Origin: Sphingobium terrigena
Lineage (GTDB): Bacteria > Pseudomonadota > Alphaproteobacteria > Sphingomonadales > Sphingomonadaceae
Reading direction: 5' to 3'
DNA: 64,000 bases
Assembly (NCBI RefSeq): GCF_003591655.1
Contig: NZ_QVRA01000001.1
Span: forward strand, 62,001-126,000
The notes below the pieces were generated by a model, which was given only the letters and a program-made list of their open reading frames with translations, was not told the origin of the DNA and ran no database searches. Below are positions 53,161 to 62,503 of this stretch, piece by piece; position 1 is the first letter of the stretch; each line of letters opens with the position of its first letter. The position numbers were made by a program, and so were the translations under genes.

Positions 53161-55479
53161 TTATAGCGGATTCCCATTCTCATCGCGCAACACTTCGCGG
53201 CGGCCGACATGGTTGGGGGGGCCGACCAGCCCTTCTTCCTCCATTTTCTCGATCAGGCGCGCAGCGCTGTTATAGCCGACGCGGAGCTGGCGTTGCAGCC
53301 AGCTGGTCGAGGCTTTCTGATTCTCGAACACCAGCTGGCACGCCTTGCGGAACAGCTGCGCGTCGGGGCTGTCGTCGCCAAGGTCAACGCCGTCTAGGGC
53401 GAAGCTGCCTTCTTCGGGTTCTTCGGTGACGGCCTGGATATAGTCGGGCTGGCCCTGCGCGCGCCAATGGTCGGCGACGACGCGGACTTCATCGTCCGAG
53501 ACGAACGGCCCATGAACGCGCATCAGCCCCTTGCCGCCATGCATGTAGAGCATGTCGCCCTTGCCCAGCAACTGTTCGGCCCCCTGTTCGCCGAGGATGG
53601 TGCGGCTGTCGATCTTGCTGGTCACAAAGAAGCTGATCCGGGTCGGCAGGTTCGCCTTGATGACGCCGGTGATGACGTCGACCGAGGGGCGCTGGGTTGC
53701 GAGGATCAGGTGGATACCGGCGGCGCGCGCCTTTTGCGCGAGGCGCTGGATCAGGAATTCGACTTCCTTGCCTGCCGTCATCATGAGGTCAGCCAGCTCG
53801 TCCACCACGACCACGATCTGCGGCAGCGGCTGGAAATCGAGCTGTTCTTCCTCATAGATGGGCTTGCCATTTTCGGGGTCGTAGCCGGTCTGGACGCGGC
53901 GGCCCAAGGGCTTGCCCTTCGCTTTGGCGGCGCGGACCTTTTCGTTGTAATTGGCGAGGTTACGGACGGAGATGGACGCCATCATGCGATAGCGATCCTC
54001 CATCTGCTCCACCGCCCATTTGAGCGCGCGGATCGCCTTTTGCGGTTCGGTGACGACCGGGGAGAGAAGATGCGGAATGTCGTCATAGGTCGACAGTTCC
54101 AGCATCTTGGGATCGATCATGATCAGACGCAGCTGGTCCGGCGTCATGCGGTAGAGCAGGGACAGGATCATGGCGTTAAGTCCGACTGACTTACCCGACC
54201 CGGTGGTGCCCGCGATCAGCAGATGGGGCATGGGGGCCAAGTCGGCGATGATCGGTTCGCCGGAGATATTCTTGCCCAATATGATCGGCAGCGTCCCTTC
54301 GCCGCCAAATTGCTCGCTGGTGATGAGTTCGCGGAAGGACACGCCTTCGCGATGGGCGTTGGGCAGTTCGATGCCGATGACGGTGCGGCCCGGAATCGTC
54401 GCGACACGGGCCGACAGCGCCGACATGTTGCGCGCAATATCGTCGGCCAGCGCGATCACCCGGCTGGCCTTGATGCCCGGCGCTGGTTCCAGTTCATACA
54501 TGGTGACGACCGGGCCGGGGCGGACCTCGACAATATTGCCCTTCACATGGAAGTCGTCGAGGACGGATTCGAGCAGCCGGGCGTTGCGCTCCAGCGCTGC
54601 CTTGTCGATCTTGCCGCCCTGGCTGGCGGGAACCGGGTTGAGCAGGTCGGGCGAGGGCAGCGAGCTATGGCCGAACAGATCATCCTGGCTGACCGGGGCC
54701 ATGGGCCGCTGGGCGGGCGCGGGCTTGGGCGTCTGGATGGTGATCGGCGGCTTGGGTTCGTTGGACACGGTCTTGCGCGGGGCGATGACCCGTTCGCCGA
54801 CCTCTTCCTCCTCCTCATCATCCGCCGCGCTGTTGCCCGCAAAGCCAAAGCTGGGCTTGGGCAGGCTGAGTTTGGGCAAGGCCGGACGACGCAGGGCGAT
54901 GATCGGCCTTTCCAGCGCCAGACTGCGATAGCAGGCGAACAGGCCACCAATCATGGCGATGATCACGATAGCGCCAGTGATCCATGGCTGCGCCACCGGC
55001 ACTTGCGCCGTCAGGCTCAATATCCCCTTGGCAGTGACCAGCGCGATCACCCCGCCCCAGCCTGCGGGCAGGCCGACCAGCGGATTAGTCTGGAACAAGG
55101 CCAGCGCGATCCCGATCAGGATGATGCCGAACAGGCATTGGCCAAACTGGCCCTTCCACGCGCTCATATCCTGGTCACCCCACAGGCGGCGCGCGGTGAC
55201 CGCCATCAGCGGCAGGATCAACGCGATGGGTACGCCCAGCAGCCAGAGCAGGAAATCGGCGGTCCAGGCGCCCGGTGCCTGCATGACATTGGCCACATGA
55301 TCGCCCGCGACCGTATTCATCGACGGGTCGCTGGGCGTGTAACTGAGCAGCGCCAGCGCCAGGAACAGGGTCGCCAGCATCAGCGCGATCGCGCCGATCA
55401 GCGCGCCGCTGCGGAGCAGGCTGCGCTTGAGCATTTCGCGCCATTCGGGCGTGCGCTTCACTGTGCGGCTGACAGCCAT
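53161..55479 (-). CDS. ftsK: DNA translocase FtsK (772 aa)
   Basis: The start is ATG 55479 (MAVSRTVKRTPEWREMLKRS); a longer frame to 55827 has no membrane-like leader and was rejected. Four N-terminal membrane helices occupy about residues 20-180, followed by an acidic, proline-rich linker. The motor domain carries Walker A AGTTGSGKSVGLN near residue 425 and Walker B VVVVDELADLMMTAG near 558, then LATQRPSVDVITGVIKANLP. The C-terminal gamma winged helix (ASTSWLQRQLRVGYNSAARL) reads KOPS-like DNA marks. It moves chromosome ends at the septum. Confidence 0.94.
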   Translation of the reverse strand: MAVSRTVKRTPEWREMLKRSLLRSGALIGAIALMLATLFLALALLSYTPSDPSMNTVAGDHVANVMQAPGAWTADFLLWLLGVPIALILPLMAVTARRLWGDQDMSAWKGQFGQCLFGIILIGIALALFQTNPLVGLPAGWGGVIALVTAKGILSLTAQVPVAQPWITGAIVIIAMIGGLFACYRSLALERPIIALRRPALPKLSLPKPSFGFAGNSAADDEEEEEVGERVIAPRKTVSNEPKPPITIQTPKPAPAQRPMAPVSQDDLFGHSSLPSPDLLNPVPASQGGKIDKAALERNARLLESVLDDFHVKGNIVEVRPGPVVTMYELEPAPGIKASRVIALADDIARNMSALSARVATIPGRTVIGIELPNAHREGVSFRELITSEQFGGEGTLPIILGKNISGEPIIADLAPMPHLLIAGTTGSGKSVGLNAMILSLLYRMTPDQLRLIMIDPKMLELSTYDDIPHLLSPVVTEPQKAIRALKWAVEQMEDRYRMMASISVRNLANYNEKVRAAKAKGKPLGRRVQTGYDPENGKPIYEEEQLDFQPLPQIVVVVDELADLMMTAGKEVEFLIQRLAQKARAAGIHLILATQRPSVDVITGVIKANLPTRISFFVTSKIDSRTILGEQGAEQLLGKGDMLYMHGGKGLMRVHGPFVSDDEVRVVADHWRAQGQPDYIQAVTEEPEEGSFALDGVDLGDDSPDAQLFRKACQLVFENQKASTSWLQRQLRVGYNSAARLIEKMEEEGLVGPPNHVGRREVLRDENGNPL

Positions 55480-55641
55480 GTTAACCCCGTGTCCCCCAAA
55501 TGTTCCGTTTGCGCACAATGCGCCGGGCGGGGAGTCGGCGTCAAGGGTGCGCGCCCACGGCTCGTCCCGACTGATCCGTAACATTCCGTATGGCGGGCGG
55601 GGTCTGCGGCGGGGCAGGAAGAGGCCCGAAAGGAATTCGCC

Positions 55642-55740
55642 ATGATCGCCGATTATTTCCCTGCCGTCGTTGCCCTGTCGCTGGGCGCCTTTGCCGCCAT
55701 GCTGATCTTTGTCAGTGTCGAGGACGCGCTCAAGCGGTGA
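55642..55740 (+). CDS. Possible 32-aa small membrane protein
   Basis: ATG 55642 follows AAAGGAATTCGCC. The peptide MIADYFPAVVALSLGAFAAM, then LIFVSVEDALKR, is a single membrane helix with a charged end. It ends inside the end of the convergent GNAT gene, overlapping by 11 nt. It is short and unrecognised but has a fitting ribosome site and natural composition. Confidence 0.4.
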   Translation: MIADYFPAVVALSLGAFAAMLIFVSVEDALKR

Positions 55741-56224
55741 TCGGGGCGGTGGCGGCGAGTGCGCGGAGCGCTTGGCCGTCCAGCCGCTGCACCGTCCATT
55801 CGTCCATCGGCTGCGCGCCGATGGCACGATAGACGGCGATGGCGGGTTCGTTCCAGTCCAGCACCGACCATTCCAGCCGGGCGCAGTCGCGATTCAGCGC
55901 CATCTGCGCCAGCCGGGCGAGCAACGCCCTGCCCGCGCCGATGCCGCGCGCCTCCGGCTGCACGAACAGATCCTCCAGATAGATCCCCGGCCGCCCTTCA
56001 AAGGTCGAGAAATTGTGGAAGAAGAGCGCAAAGCCTATGGCCGCGCCGTCGCTTTCAGCGATCAGCACTTCGGCCATAGGGCGCGGACCGAACAGGTAGC
56101 GGGCCAGCGTGGCTGGATCTGCTTTCACCGCATGGGCCAGCTTTTCATATTCCGCCAGCGCGTGGATGAAGCGGACGATCGCGTCGAGATCGTCCGGCGT
56201 GGCGGGGCGGATGGTCAGGGTCAT
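55730..56224 (-). CDS. GNAT-family N-acetyltransferase (164 aa)
   Basis: The acetyl-CoA binding strand-loop-helix YLEDLFVQPEARGIGAGRAL (R/Q-x-x-G-x-G/A) and the C-terminal LEWSVLDWNEPAIAVYRAIG are characteristic. The N-terminus LTIRPATPDDLDAIVRFIHA is typical of diamine/spermidine N-acetyltransferase-like GNATs. The substrate is unknown. Its start abuts the stop of the transporter gene. Confidence 0.9.
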   Translation of the reverse strand: MTLTIRPATPDDLDAIVRFIHALAEYEKLAHAVKADPATLARYLFGPRPMAEVLIAESDGAAIGFALFFHNFSTFEGRPGIYLEDLFVQPEARGIGAGRALLARLAQMALNRDCARLEWSVLDWNEPAIAVYRAIGAQPMDEWTVQRLDGQALRALAATAPITA

Positions 56225-57124
56225 TCAGGCGGTTCCCGGTTCGACATGGGCGATGGCCGCCCGCTTGCCGCGTGCGGTTATCAGGCAGGCAACGATGATG
56301 AGGGCGGCCCCGGCTACCGTCGTCAGGGTCAGTCGCTCGCCAAAGGCCAGCCAGCCGACCACCGCCGCCCAGAGGAAGGCGCTATATTCGACCGGGATCA
56401 GCCGCTGCGCTTCCGCCCGAGCATAGGCCCAGGCCAGCGCGGCAAGCGAGGTGAACGCCAGCACTGCCGCCAGCAGGATCAGCGGGATGGCTGACGGGGC
56501 GGGCAGCCGGGCGTAGAAAGGTGCGCCGATGGCAAACACGCCCAGCATGACGAGATGCTGGAAGAAGGCGACCTCGATCGGCGAGGCGCGCTGCGCCTGC
56601 TGGCGTTGCAGGATGAGGTTCCAGGCGAAGAGGACCGCCGACAGCAGCACTGCCAGTGCGCCCAGCAAGGCGTCGCGATCATAGTGGCCCTGCAAACGCC
56701 CAGACAGGATCACGCCGACGCCGACCAGCCCCAGCACAGACGCACCGATTGCCTGCCGCCCGATCGTTTCGCCCAGCAGAAGCGCGGCGAGATAGAGTGC
56801 GATCAGCGGCGCGATGAAGGACAGGGCTATCGCTTCGGCGAGCGGCATCCGCATCAGCGCCCAGAAGAACAGCCCGGCCATCAGCGCCACGACCGATCCG
56901 CGCAGCATGTGGAGGCGCAGCACCGCGGGGTCGGGCCAGCGCTGGCGGGTGAGGAGCATCAGGCCAAGGCCAAGCAACGTCCCCGTGACCGCGCGCCACA
57001 ACAGGGCGTTGTAGAGACCGATGGCAAGGCTCAGCCCCTTCATCGCCGCATCCATCACGGAAAACAGCGCCACGCCGACGCAGCAGACGGCAAAGGGAAT
57101 GAGGAAGCTGGTGCGCGCGGGCAT
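56225..57124 (-). CDS. EamA-family (DMT) transporter (299 aa)
   Basis: Ten membrane helices in two homologous EamA halves are visible, for example FLIPFAVCCVGVALFSVMDA and MPLAEAIALSFIAPLIALYL, then the second-half motif VEYSAFLWAAVVGWLAFGER. Such permeases export metabolites or amino acids. It starts at 57124 and directly precedes the acetyltransferase, with no gap, so the two may act on related substrates. The exact cargo is unknown. Confidence 0.9.
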   Translation of the reverse strand: MPARTSFLIPFAVCCVGVALFSVMDAAMKGLSLAIGLYNALLWRAVTGTLLGLGLMLLTRQRWPDPAVLRLHMLRGSVVALMAGLFFWALMRMPLAEAIALSFIAPLIALYLAALLLGETIGRQAIGASVLGLVGVGVILSGRLQGHYDRDALLGALAVLLSAVLFAWNLILQRQQAQRASPIEVAFFQHLVMLGVFAIGAPFYARLPAPSAIPLILLAAVLAFTSLAALAWAYARAEAQRLIPVEYSAFLWAAVVGWLAFGERLTLTTVAGAALIIVACLITARGKRAAIAHVEPGTA

Positions 57125-57129
57125 GGCGG

Positions 57130-57522
57130 TCAGCGGATGAGCCGGATGTCGATGCCGATGTCCAGTTCCGCCCAGACCTGATCGGCCGTCAGAACCGGCG
57201 CGTCGAGACTGCGCGCCAGAGCAAGGCAGGCGCGATCCCCCAGGGACAAGCCTCTGGACCGCGTGACGGCGCGCAAGTCAGCGGCGATCAAAGCCTGGTC
57301 CCGATCGAAAGGCCGGATATCTACGCCGAATCTTTCAATCTGCGCGACGAGTTTTTGTGCCGCATGTCCCTGAGCGATGCCACGTTCCAGCGTTTCGGAA
57401 AGGTTGACCGAGGACAGGATGGATTCGCGCATGACGGGCAGGACCGCGTCCGCGCCCTTTTCACCAAGAAGGACGGCCAGCAGCGCAGACGAGTCGAGAA
57501 TGATCAATTCTCTTCGCCCCAC
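57130..57522 (-). CDS. vapC: Type II toxin, PIN-domain ribonuclease (VapC-like, 130 aa)
   Basis: PIN acidic residues are visible: LIILDSSALLAVLLGEKGAD (first Asp), SSVNLSETLERGIAQG (Glu), and LSLGDRACLALARSLDAPVL (GD) with VLTADQVWAEL (second D). Size and layout match VapC. Start ATG 57522 overlaps the antitoxin gene by 19 nt. The toxin would cleave RNA, probably tRNA, unless bound by the antitoxin. Gene symbol by family. Confidence 0.85.
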   Translation of the reverse strand: MGRRELIILDSSALLAVLLGEKGADAVLPVMRESILSSVNLSETLERGIAQGHAAQKLVAQIERFGVDIRPFDRDQALIAADLRAVTRSRGLSLGDRACLALARSLDAPVLTADQVWAELDIGIDIRLIR

Positions 57523-57752
57523 ATGGCTTTGCGCTCAGCCAGAAATTGGTCGACGGAATAGTCGTCACCAACCAAAGCACGAAATTCCGCCTGGGCTTCA
57601 CGCACGACCTGAAAATAGGATTTAAGGACAAAAGCGCCCTTATCGTCACGCTCGATCACTAGCGTATCGCCATCCTTGATCCCCAATTCGCGCCGCAATT
57701 CCGCCGGGATGACGATCTTTCCGCCTGAAATCACCTTCGCGCTGTAGGACAT
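57504..57752 (-). CDS. vapB: AbrB/MazE-type antitoxin (82 aa)
   Basis: ATG 57752 follows GGGGAGGCAGAT. The sequence SYSAKVISGGKIVIPAELRR, then LGIKDGDTLVIERDDKGAFV, is a SpoVT-AbrB swapped-hairpin DNA-binding domain, the common VapB type. The acidic C-terminal tail (FRALVGDDYSVDQFLAERKA) should cover the toxin. The frame to 57782 includes a weak upstream start. It likely represses its own promoter. Confidence 0.82.
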   Translation of the reverse strand: MSYSAKVISGGKIVIPAELRRELGIKDGDTLVIERDDKGAFVLKSYFQVVREAQAEFRALVGDDYSVDQFLAERKAMWGEEN

Positions 57753-57805
57753 ATCTGCCTCCCCAAGACCTGATCCTATCACAGGTCTGATTATACAAAT
57801 AGGAC

Positions 57806-58966
57806 CTATTCCGCCGCTTCGGCCTTGCCTGCGTCGGTCATGTCGGATTCGGCGTTGGCTGCCTCGATCTCCGCTGCCTTGGCCTCGACCAGCCGGACGA
57901 TATGATCGACCATATTTTCGTCCTGAATGGTGTGGTCGGTGATGCCCGACAGATAGACCATATGCTTGCCATTGCCGCCGCCGGTCAGGCCGATATCGGT
58001 TTCGCGCGCTTCGCCGGGGCCGTTGACGACGCAGCCCAGCACCGAGAGCGACAGGGGCGTGTGGATATGCTGGAGCCGTTCTTCGAGCGCTTGGACGGTA
58101 CGGATGACGTCGAAGCCCTGGCGCGCACAGGACGGGCAGGAGATGACCTTCACCCCGCGGGTGCGGATGCCCAGCGATTTGAGGATCTCGTAACCGACGC
58201 GGACTTCCTCTTCGGGTTCGGCGGACAGGGAAACGCGGATCGTGTCACCGACCCCGGCCCAGAGCAGATTGCCGATGCCGATCGCGCTCTTCACCGTGCC
58301 GCCGATCAGGCCGCCCGCTTCGGTAATGCCCAGATGCAGCGGGCAATCGACCGCGTCGGCCAGCTGCATATAGGCGGCGACGGCAAGGAACACGTCGCTG
58401 GCCTTTACCGCGACCTTATATTCATGGAAATCCTGGTCCTGGAGCAGCTTGATATGGTCGAGCGCGCTTTCGACCAGCGCTTCGGGACAGGGTTCGCCAT
58501 ATTTTTCGAGCAAATCCTTTTCCAGACTGCCGGCGTTGACGCCGATGCGGATCGCGCAACCATTCGCCTTGGCCGCGTCTACCACTTCCTTGACGCGGGC
58601 GGATGATCCGATGTTGCCGGGATTGATGCGCAGGCAGGCGGCACCAGCATCGGCGGCTTCCAGTGCGCGCTTATAGTGGAAATGAATGTCCGCGACGATC
58701 GGCACGCGCGCGGCGCGGACGATCTGCTTCAGGGCAGCGGTCGATTCCTCGTCGGGGCAGGATACACGGATGATGTCCACGCCCGCCTCTTCGCAACGGC
58801 GGATCTGGTCGATCGTCCCCTTGATGTCATGGGTCAGCGTGTTGGTCATGGTCTGGACCGTAACCGGCACACCACCACCCACCGGGACATTGCCGACCAT
58901 GATCTGGCGGCTCTGGCGGCGGGCAATGTCACGCCAGGGGCGCAGGCCGGGATTATGGTCGGACAT
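57806..58966 (-). CDS. ispG: 4-hydroxy-3-methylbut-2-enyl diphosphate synthase (386 aa)
   Basis: This is the [4Fe-4S] enzyme of the MEP isoprenoid pathway. It has [40 protein letters not shown], a TIM barrel with [20 protein letters not shown], and the C-terminal iron-sulfur ligands in [13 protein letters not shown] and [20 protein letters not shown]. Length (386) and motifs are standard. Start ATG 58966. An acidic alanine-rich tail follows the core. Confidence 0.96.
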   Translation of the reverse strand: MSDHNPGLRPWRDIARRQSRQIMVGNVPVGGGVPVTVQTMTNTLTHDIKGTIDQIRRCEEAGVDIIRVSCPDEESTAALKQIVRAARVPIVADIHFHYKRALEAADAGAACLRINPGNIGSSARVKEVVDAAKANGCAIRIGVNAGSLEKDLLEKYGEPCPEALVESALDHIKLLQDQDFHEYKVAVKASDVFLAVAAYMQLADAVDCPLHLGITEAGGLIGGTVKSAIGIGNLLWAGVGDTIRVSLSAEPEEEVRVGYEILKSLGIRTRGVKVISCPSCARQGFDVIRTVQALEERLQHIHTPLSLSVLGCVVNGPGEARETDIGLTGGGNGKHMVYLSGITDHTIQDENMVDHIVRLVEAKAAEIEAANAESDMTDAGKAEAAE

Positions 58967-58973
58967 CTATGAA

Positions 58974-58995
58974 CGGCTCCATCAATATGGAGCCG
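58974..58995. terminator. Perfect 9-bp hairpin between ispG and the FadL gene
   Basis: CGGCTCCAT (58974-58982) and ATGGAGCCG (58987-58995) form a perfect stem around CAAT. It lies just past the end of the minus-strand FadL gene and 8 nt upstream of the ispG start. It may terminate the FadL transcript, or structure the ispG leader. No U tract follows. Confidence 0.5.
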
Positions 58996-59017
58996 CTATA
59001 GGGATGTTTGGTGACGG

Positions 59018-60313
59018 TTAAAACCGGATCGTTAGGGAAGCGGCCAATTGATCCGCATTGCCGCTGGCGCTCGACAGCGTCGTGGTGGTTACCGTGGCGG
59101 GGGCGGGATAATAATGGTCCGGGCGGATGATGTTCGCTTTTTCCACGAAGGTATGCGCGTAGCTGAGGTTCAGCGCCAGCGCGGCGGACATATTCCAGGT
59201 CGCGCCACCGCTCAGCCAGACGCGGTCGCCATCGGGCACGCGGGTGGTCAGAAATTGCGGATTGGTGGGCGTGCGATCGAACATGGTGCCGGCGCGCAGG
59301 GTCAGGCGGTCGCTGACATCATATTCGCCGCCAGCGCTGACGCTGTAGCTGTCATGATAGTGCATTTCCTTGACCGAAGTGCCGGTCGCGGTGTTGATCG
59401 TGATCGCCTTGAACACAGACCAATTATACCAGCGCGCCGTCAGCATCGCCCGCAATTTTGGCGTCAAGCGGTGCATGATGCTGACCGTGACGATATCGGG
59501 CAGTTCCAGCGGCGCATTGGCGGCGAAAGTGCCGTTGGCCCCGGCCAGCGGGCCAAGAAGCCCCGAAATCTCCTGCTCACCCTTCAGCTTGTGGGTCATG
59601 CCTGATCGATAATGGACGCCGAAATTGGTATTGCCGGTCGTATAGAACAGGCCTGCGTTCCAGCCGACCGACAGATCGTCGCCCTCGATCGAGGCATGGC
59701 CATCGGCCAGCAGCGGGGAGAGTTGCGGCAGGGCGTTGGTGAGCGTCACCTTGACATATTGCACGTCGACGCCGCCGCCGATCGAAAGATTATCGCTCAG
59801 CTTGTAGGCGGCGGAAGGCTGGACATTATAGGTTTTCAGGTCGGTATGGAGGGAATCGTACCGGCCGAAATAGCTTTCGTCATAGTCCAGCTTCAGTCCG
59901 AACGGCGCGTTGACGCCCAGGCCCAGCCAGAGGCGGTCGCTGAGTTGCGCGGTAGCGTAGAAGCTGGGGATCGGGATGATTTTGGCAAACGGATTGCCGC
60001 CATCATTGCCGGTGACCGGCACGGATGTAGGCAAGCCCGGCACCGAACGGCTGGACCCGCGATTGCCCTGCTGGGCGGTCGCGGACAGGATGATGCCGCC
60101 CACCGAGGTCTGGATGCCCGACAATTGGGTCATCGCCGCCGGATTGAAATAGATGGTCGATGGATCGTCGCCCGCCGCCGCGCCACCGGACAAAGCGCGA
60201 CCGGTTTCCTTGGGTGATTGTTCCTGCAGGTAGAAGCCGCCCGCCAGCGCCGGAACCGGGGCCGCCAGCACGCCTGACAGCAGGAAGGGAAGAAGGCGAC
60301 GGCTGAGCGACAT
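59018..60313 (-). CDS. FadL/OmpP1-family outer-membrane hydrophobic compound transporter (431 aa)
   Basis: A Sec signal (MSLSRRLLPFLLSGVLAAPV, PALAGG cut site) starts at ATG 60313 after AGAGGATCGTCC. The mature part opens GFYLQEQSPKETGRALSGGA, then DDPSTIYFNPAAMTQLSGIQ, the N-P-A motif of OmpP1/FadL. Amphipathic strands ending in Phe (ASLTIRF) follow, as in outer-membrane barrels. It takes up long-chain fatty acids or aromatic hydrocarbons. A longer upstream frame to 60331 was rejected. Confidence 0.92.
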   Translation of the reverse strand: MSLSRRLLPFLLSGVLAAPVPALAGGFYLQEQSPKETGRALSGGAAAGDDPSTIYFNPAAMTQLSGIQTSVGGIILSATAQQGNRGSSRSVPGLPTSVPVTGNDGGNPFAKIIPIPSFYATAQLSDRLWLGLGVNAPFGLKLDYDESYFGRYDSLHTDLKTYNVQPSAAYKLSDNLSIGGGVDVQYVKVTLTNALPQLSPLLADGHASIEGDDLSVGWNAGLFYTTGNTNFGVHYRSGMTHKLKGEQEISGLLGPLAGANGTFAANAPLELPDIVTVSIMHRLTPKLRAMLTARWYNWSVFKAITINTATGTSVKEMHYHDSYSVSAGGEYDVSDRLTLRAGTMFDRTPTNPQFLTTRVPDGDRVWLSGGATWNMSAALALNLSYAHTFVEKANIIRPDHYYPAPATVTTTTLSSASGNADQLAASLTIRF

Positions 60314-60502
60314 GGACGATCCTCTATTCAATATCGTGCCGGCACCCGCGCGCTATCCTGCGCGCTGGCCGACTTTGCGCAGCGCGGATAGCAGTATCAT
60401 GGTTAATTTCCAGTATCGAGCCTGCCCGGTTCATCGCATTTACAGGCGGTTGCGACGGTCAACGACAGTCGGACGCTACGGCAGGAACGCTATACAAAGG
60501 AC

Positions 60503-60528
60503 AAAAAAAAGCCGCCCCGAAGGACGGC
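60503..60528 (-). terminator. Rho-independent terminator, minus strand
   Basis: On the minus strand GCCGTCCTTCGGGGCGGC (60528-60511, one mismatch in the stem) is followed by eight T (60510-60503): a classic intrinsic terminator. It ends transcription coming from the phosphohexomutase side. A 200-nt hairpin-rich stretch lies between. Confidence 0.85.
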
Positions 60529-60710
60529 CTTGAAGTTTTAGGAGAGGATGCCTGAAAGGCGAGTTTCTTTTGCGGTGCAGCAGCGATTGTCGCAAATGCG
60601 AAATATGACGGGGTGATTGCAGAAAATGCAATCATGTCCGCGTTTACAGCTTTCCGTAAGGGAAAGGCCAAGGGCGCGGTGATAGCGATATCAACTTTTT
60701 TATCGGACAA
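60529..60710 (-). ncRNA. Hairpin-rich region upstream of an intrinsic terminator, candidate small RNA or 3' UTR
   Basis: The stretch contains a perfect 7-bp hairpin, GATTGCA-GAAAA-TGCAATC (plus strand 60617-60635), a CTTTCC/GGAAAG hairpin and a GCCT/AGGC hairpin near 60551. It ends in the terminator at 60503-60528. No good gene is present. It is either the structured 3' end of the phosphohexomutase mRNA or an independent small RNA; the strand is chosen from the terminator. Confidence 0.35.
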
Positions 60711-62081
60711 TCATGTAACGGGCCGCCTGATTCCCGATTCGTGCAGCTGTGCGTCGATCTGATCCATGAGTCGGGCCAACCCTGCGCCGTCTTGCGATTC
60801 GGCGCGGGCGACCAGCGCCGCCTGGGTATTGGAGGCGCGCAGCAGCCACCAGCCATCCGCCGTGCTGACACGCGCACCGTCGATCGCGTTCACATCGGCA
60901 CCACTGGCGCGCAGCCGGGCCAATATTTCGTCGATCACCGCGAATTTGCGATCCTCCGCCACCGCAAAGCGCAGTTCGGGGGTGTTGGCAAGGTCAGGCA
61001 TCGCGCTGCGCAGATCGGTGATGCTGCGATCCGGCCGGGCGGCGCGGATCAGGCGGACGGCTGCATAGAGGCCGTCATCATAGCCATAATAGTCGTCGGC
61101 GAAGAAGAGATGCCCGGTCATCTCGCCGCCTAGCGGGCTACCAATCTGCTTCATTCTGGACTTGATATGGCTGTGGCCGGTTTTCCACATATCGGGTCGG
61201 CCACCCAGCGCCGCGATGCCGTCGAACAGTGCCTGACTGGCCTTCACATCGGCGACAATGGCGGCACCGGGACGTTTTTCCAGCACGCCTGGCACGAACA
61301 GGCCCAATAGCTGGTCGCCAGCAATCACCCTGCCCTGCCCGTCAATCACGCCGATCCGGTCGCCATCGCCATCAAAAGCCACACCGAAATCGAGCTGCTT
61401 GGCAAGGACAAGGGCGCGCAGGTCGGCCAGATTCGTTTCCTCGGAAGGGTCGGGATGATGGTTGGGAAAATTGCCGTCTATGTGGGTGAAGAGCAGATGA
61501 TGCTCACCGGGCAGGCGCTGGACCAGCTTCTCGACCACCTGGCCCGCCGCGCCATTGCCCGCGTCCCAGCCAATGCGCCACGCTATTCCATCAAATCCCT
61601 CGACCAACCGATCGACATAGCGGTCGATGATCGTGATGCTGTGACTCTGGCCAAAGCCATCGTCCCAGTCGCCCGCCGCTGCCATAACGCCCAGTTGCTG
61701 GATCGCTTCGCCGAAAAAGGGCGCATGACCCTGCACCAGCTTGAAGCCATTTTGATCGCCGGGATTATGGCTGCCGGTTATCTGAATGGCGCCGTCCACC
61801 TGACCGACCATTTCGGCATAATAGAGCATCGGGGTCGGCCCCAGTCCGATGCGCAGCACGTCGATACCGCTGGCGCACAGCCCGTCGATCAGCGCAGCTT
61901 CGAGCATCACTGAACTCAACCGTCCGTCATAGCCCACGGCAATGCGCGATCCCCCTGCCCGCGCGACGACGGTGCCGAAGCTGCGCCCCAGTGCCCAGGC
62001 GTCGGCCGCGTTCAGCGTTTCGTCCACCGTGCCGCGCATATCATAGTCGCGCAGCAGGGTCGGGTCGAAACGGTGAGTCAC
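60711..62081 (-). CDS. Phosphomannomutase/phosphoglucomutase (456 aa)
   Basis: This phosphohexomutase has the phosphoserine loop IQITGSHNPGDQNGFKLVQG, a metal loop DFGVAFDGDGDRIGVIDGQG and the sugar-binding loop LGGEMTGHLFFADDYYGYDD. The GEMTGH form is that of PMM/PGM enzymes such as AlgC, unlike the paralogue at 21386. It starts YDMRGTVDETLNAADAWALG, typical of that group. GTG 62081 overlaps the next upstream gene's stop (GTGA). It may serve glucose-1-phosphate or mannose-1-phosphate supply for LPS and capsule. Confidence 0.9.
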   Translation of the reverse strand: MTHRFDPTLLRDYDMRGTVDETLNAADAWALGRSFGTVVARAGGSRIAVGYDGRLSSVMLEAALIDGLCASGIDVLRIGLGPTPMLYYAEMVGQVDGAIQITGSHNPGDQNGFKLVQGHAPFFGEAIQQLGVMAAAGDWDDGFGQSHSITIIDRYVDRLVEGFDGIAWRIGWDAGNGAAGQVVEKLVQRLPGEHHLLFTHIDGNFPNHHPDPSEETNLADLRALVLAKQLDFGVAFDGDGDRIGVIDGQGRVIAGDQLLGLFVPGVLEKRPGAAIVADVKASQALFDGIAALGGRPDMWKTGHSHIKSRMKQIGSPLGGEMTGHLFFADDYYGYDDGLYAAVRLIRAARPDRSITDLRSAMPDLANTPELRFAVAEDRKFAVIDEILARLRASGADVNAIDGARVSTADGWWLLRASNTQAALVARAESQDGAGLARLMDQIDAQLHESGIRRPVT

Positions 62082-62503
62082 CTCTCCGCCTGATGGCGCA
62101 GCAGCAGGTCGCGGGCGGCGTTGATCTGGGCCGCCAGCGCCTCCGTCCCGCCCTTGTCGGGATGGACCGAGGCAATCAGGCGGCGGTGGGCGGCGCGAAT
62201 CATGTCCGCGTCAGCATCAGGCGCTACGCCCAGCAGGACGCGGGCCTGCGCAATATCCTGCGGTGGCAGGGGTTTGGGCGCGGCGGTCTTGCCTTTGCCG
62301 CGCAGCTTGCCTTGTCCTACGAAGAACATGGCCGCGCCGATCAGCAGCGGCGCGCCGATCACCGGCTTGCCCTTGGCCGCCAGCACCGCGCCCACCAGCG
62401 CCACGCCCAGCGCCATTCCGTCTTTCGCGCTCATGCGTTGCAGCCTTCCTGTCCAGATCAGCCAGCCTGCAAGGCCCGCCAGCAGCAGCGCGAGCCAGCC
62501 CAT
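62078..62503 (-). CDS. Membrane-anchored DnaJ-domain protein (141 aa)
   Basis: An N-terminal membrane helix (WLALLLAGLAGWLIWTG) and a second one (VGAVLAAKGKPVIGAPLLIG region) precede a compact J domain with the key HPD in IASVHPDKGGTEALAAQINA. The DnaJ-like C-terminal domain is only about 60 residues. J proteins stimulate DnaK. It overlaps the mipZ stop by one nt and the mutase start by four. Confidence 0.85.
   Translation of the reverse strand: MGWLALLLAGLAGWLIWTGRLQRMSAKDGMALGVALVGAVLAAKGKPVIGAPLLIGAAMFFVGQGKLRGKGKTAAPKPLPPQDIAQARVLLGVAPDADADMIRAAHRRLIASVHPDKGGTEALAAQINAARDLLLRHQAER

Noticed and set aside
54223..55581. Plus-strand open frame of 452 codons opposite ftsK
   Set aside because: Antisense to the linker and membrane region of FtsK; Arg/Gln/His-rich.
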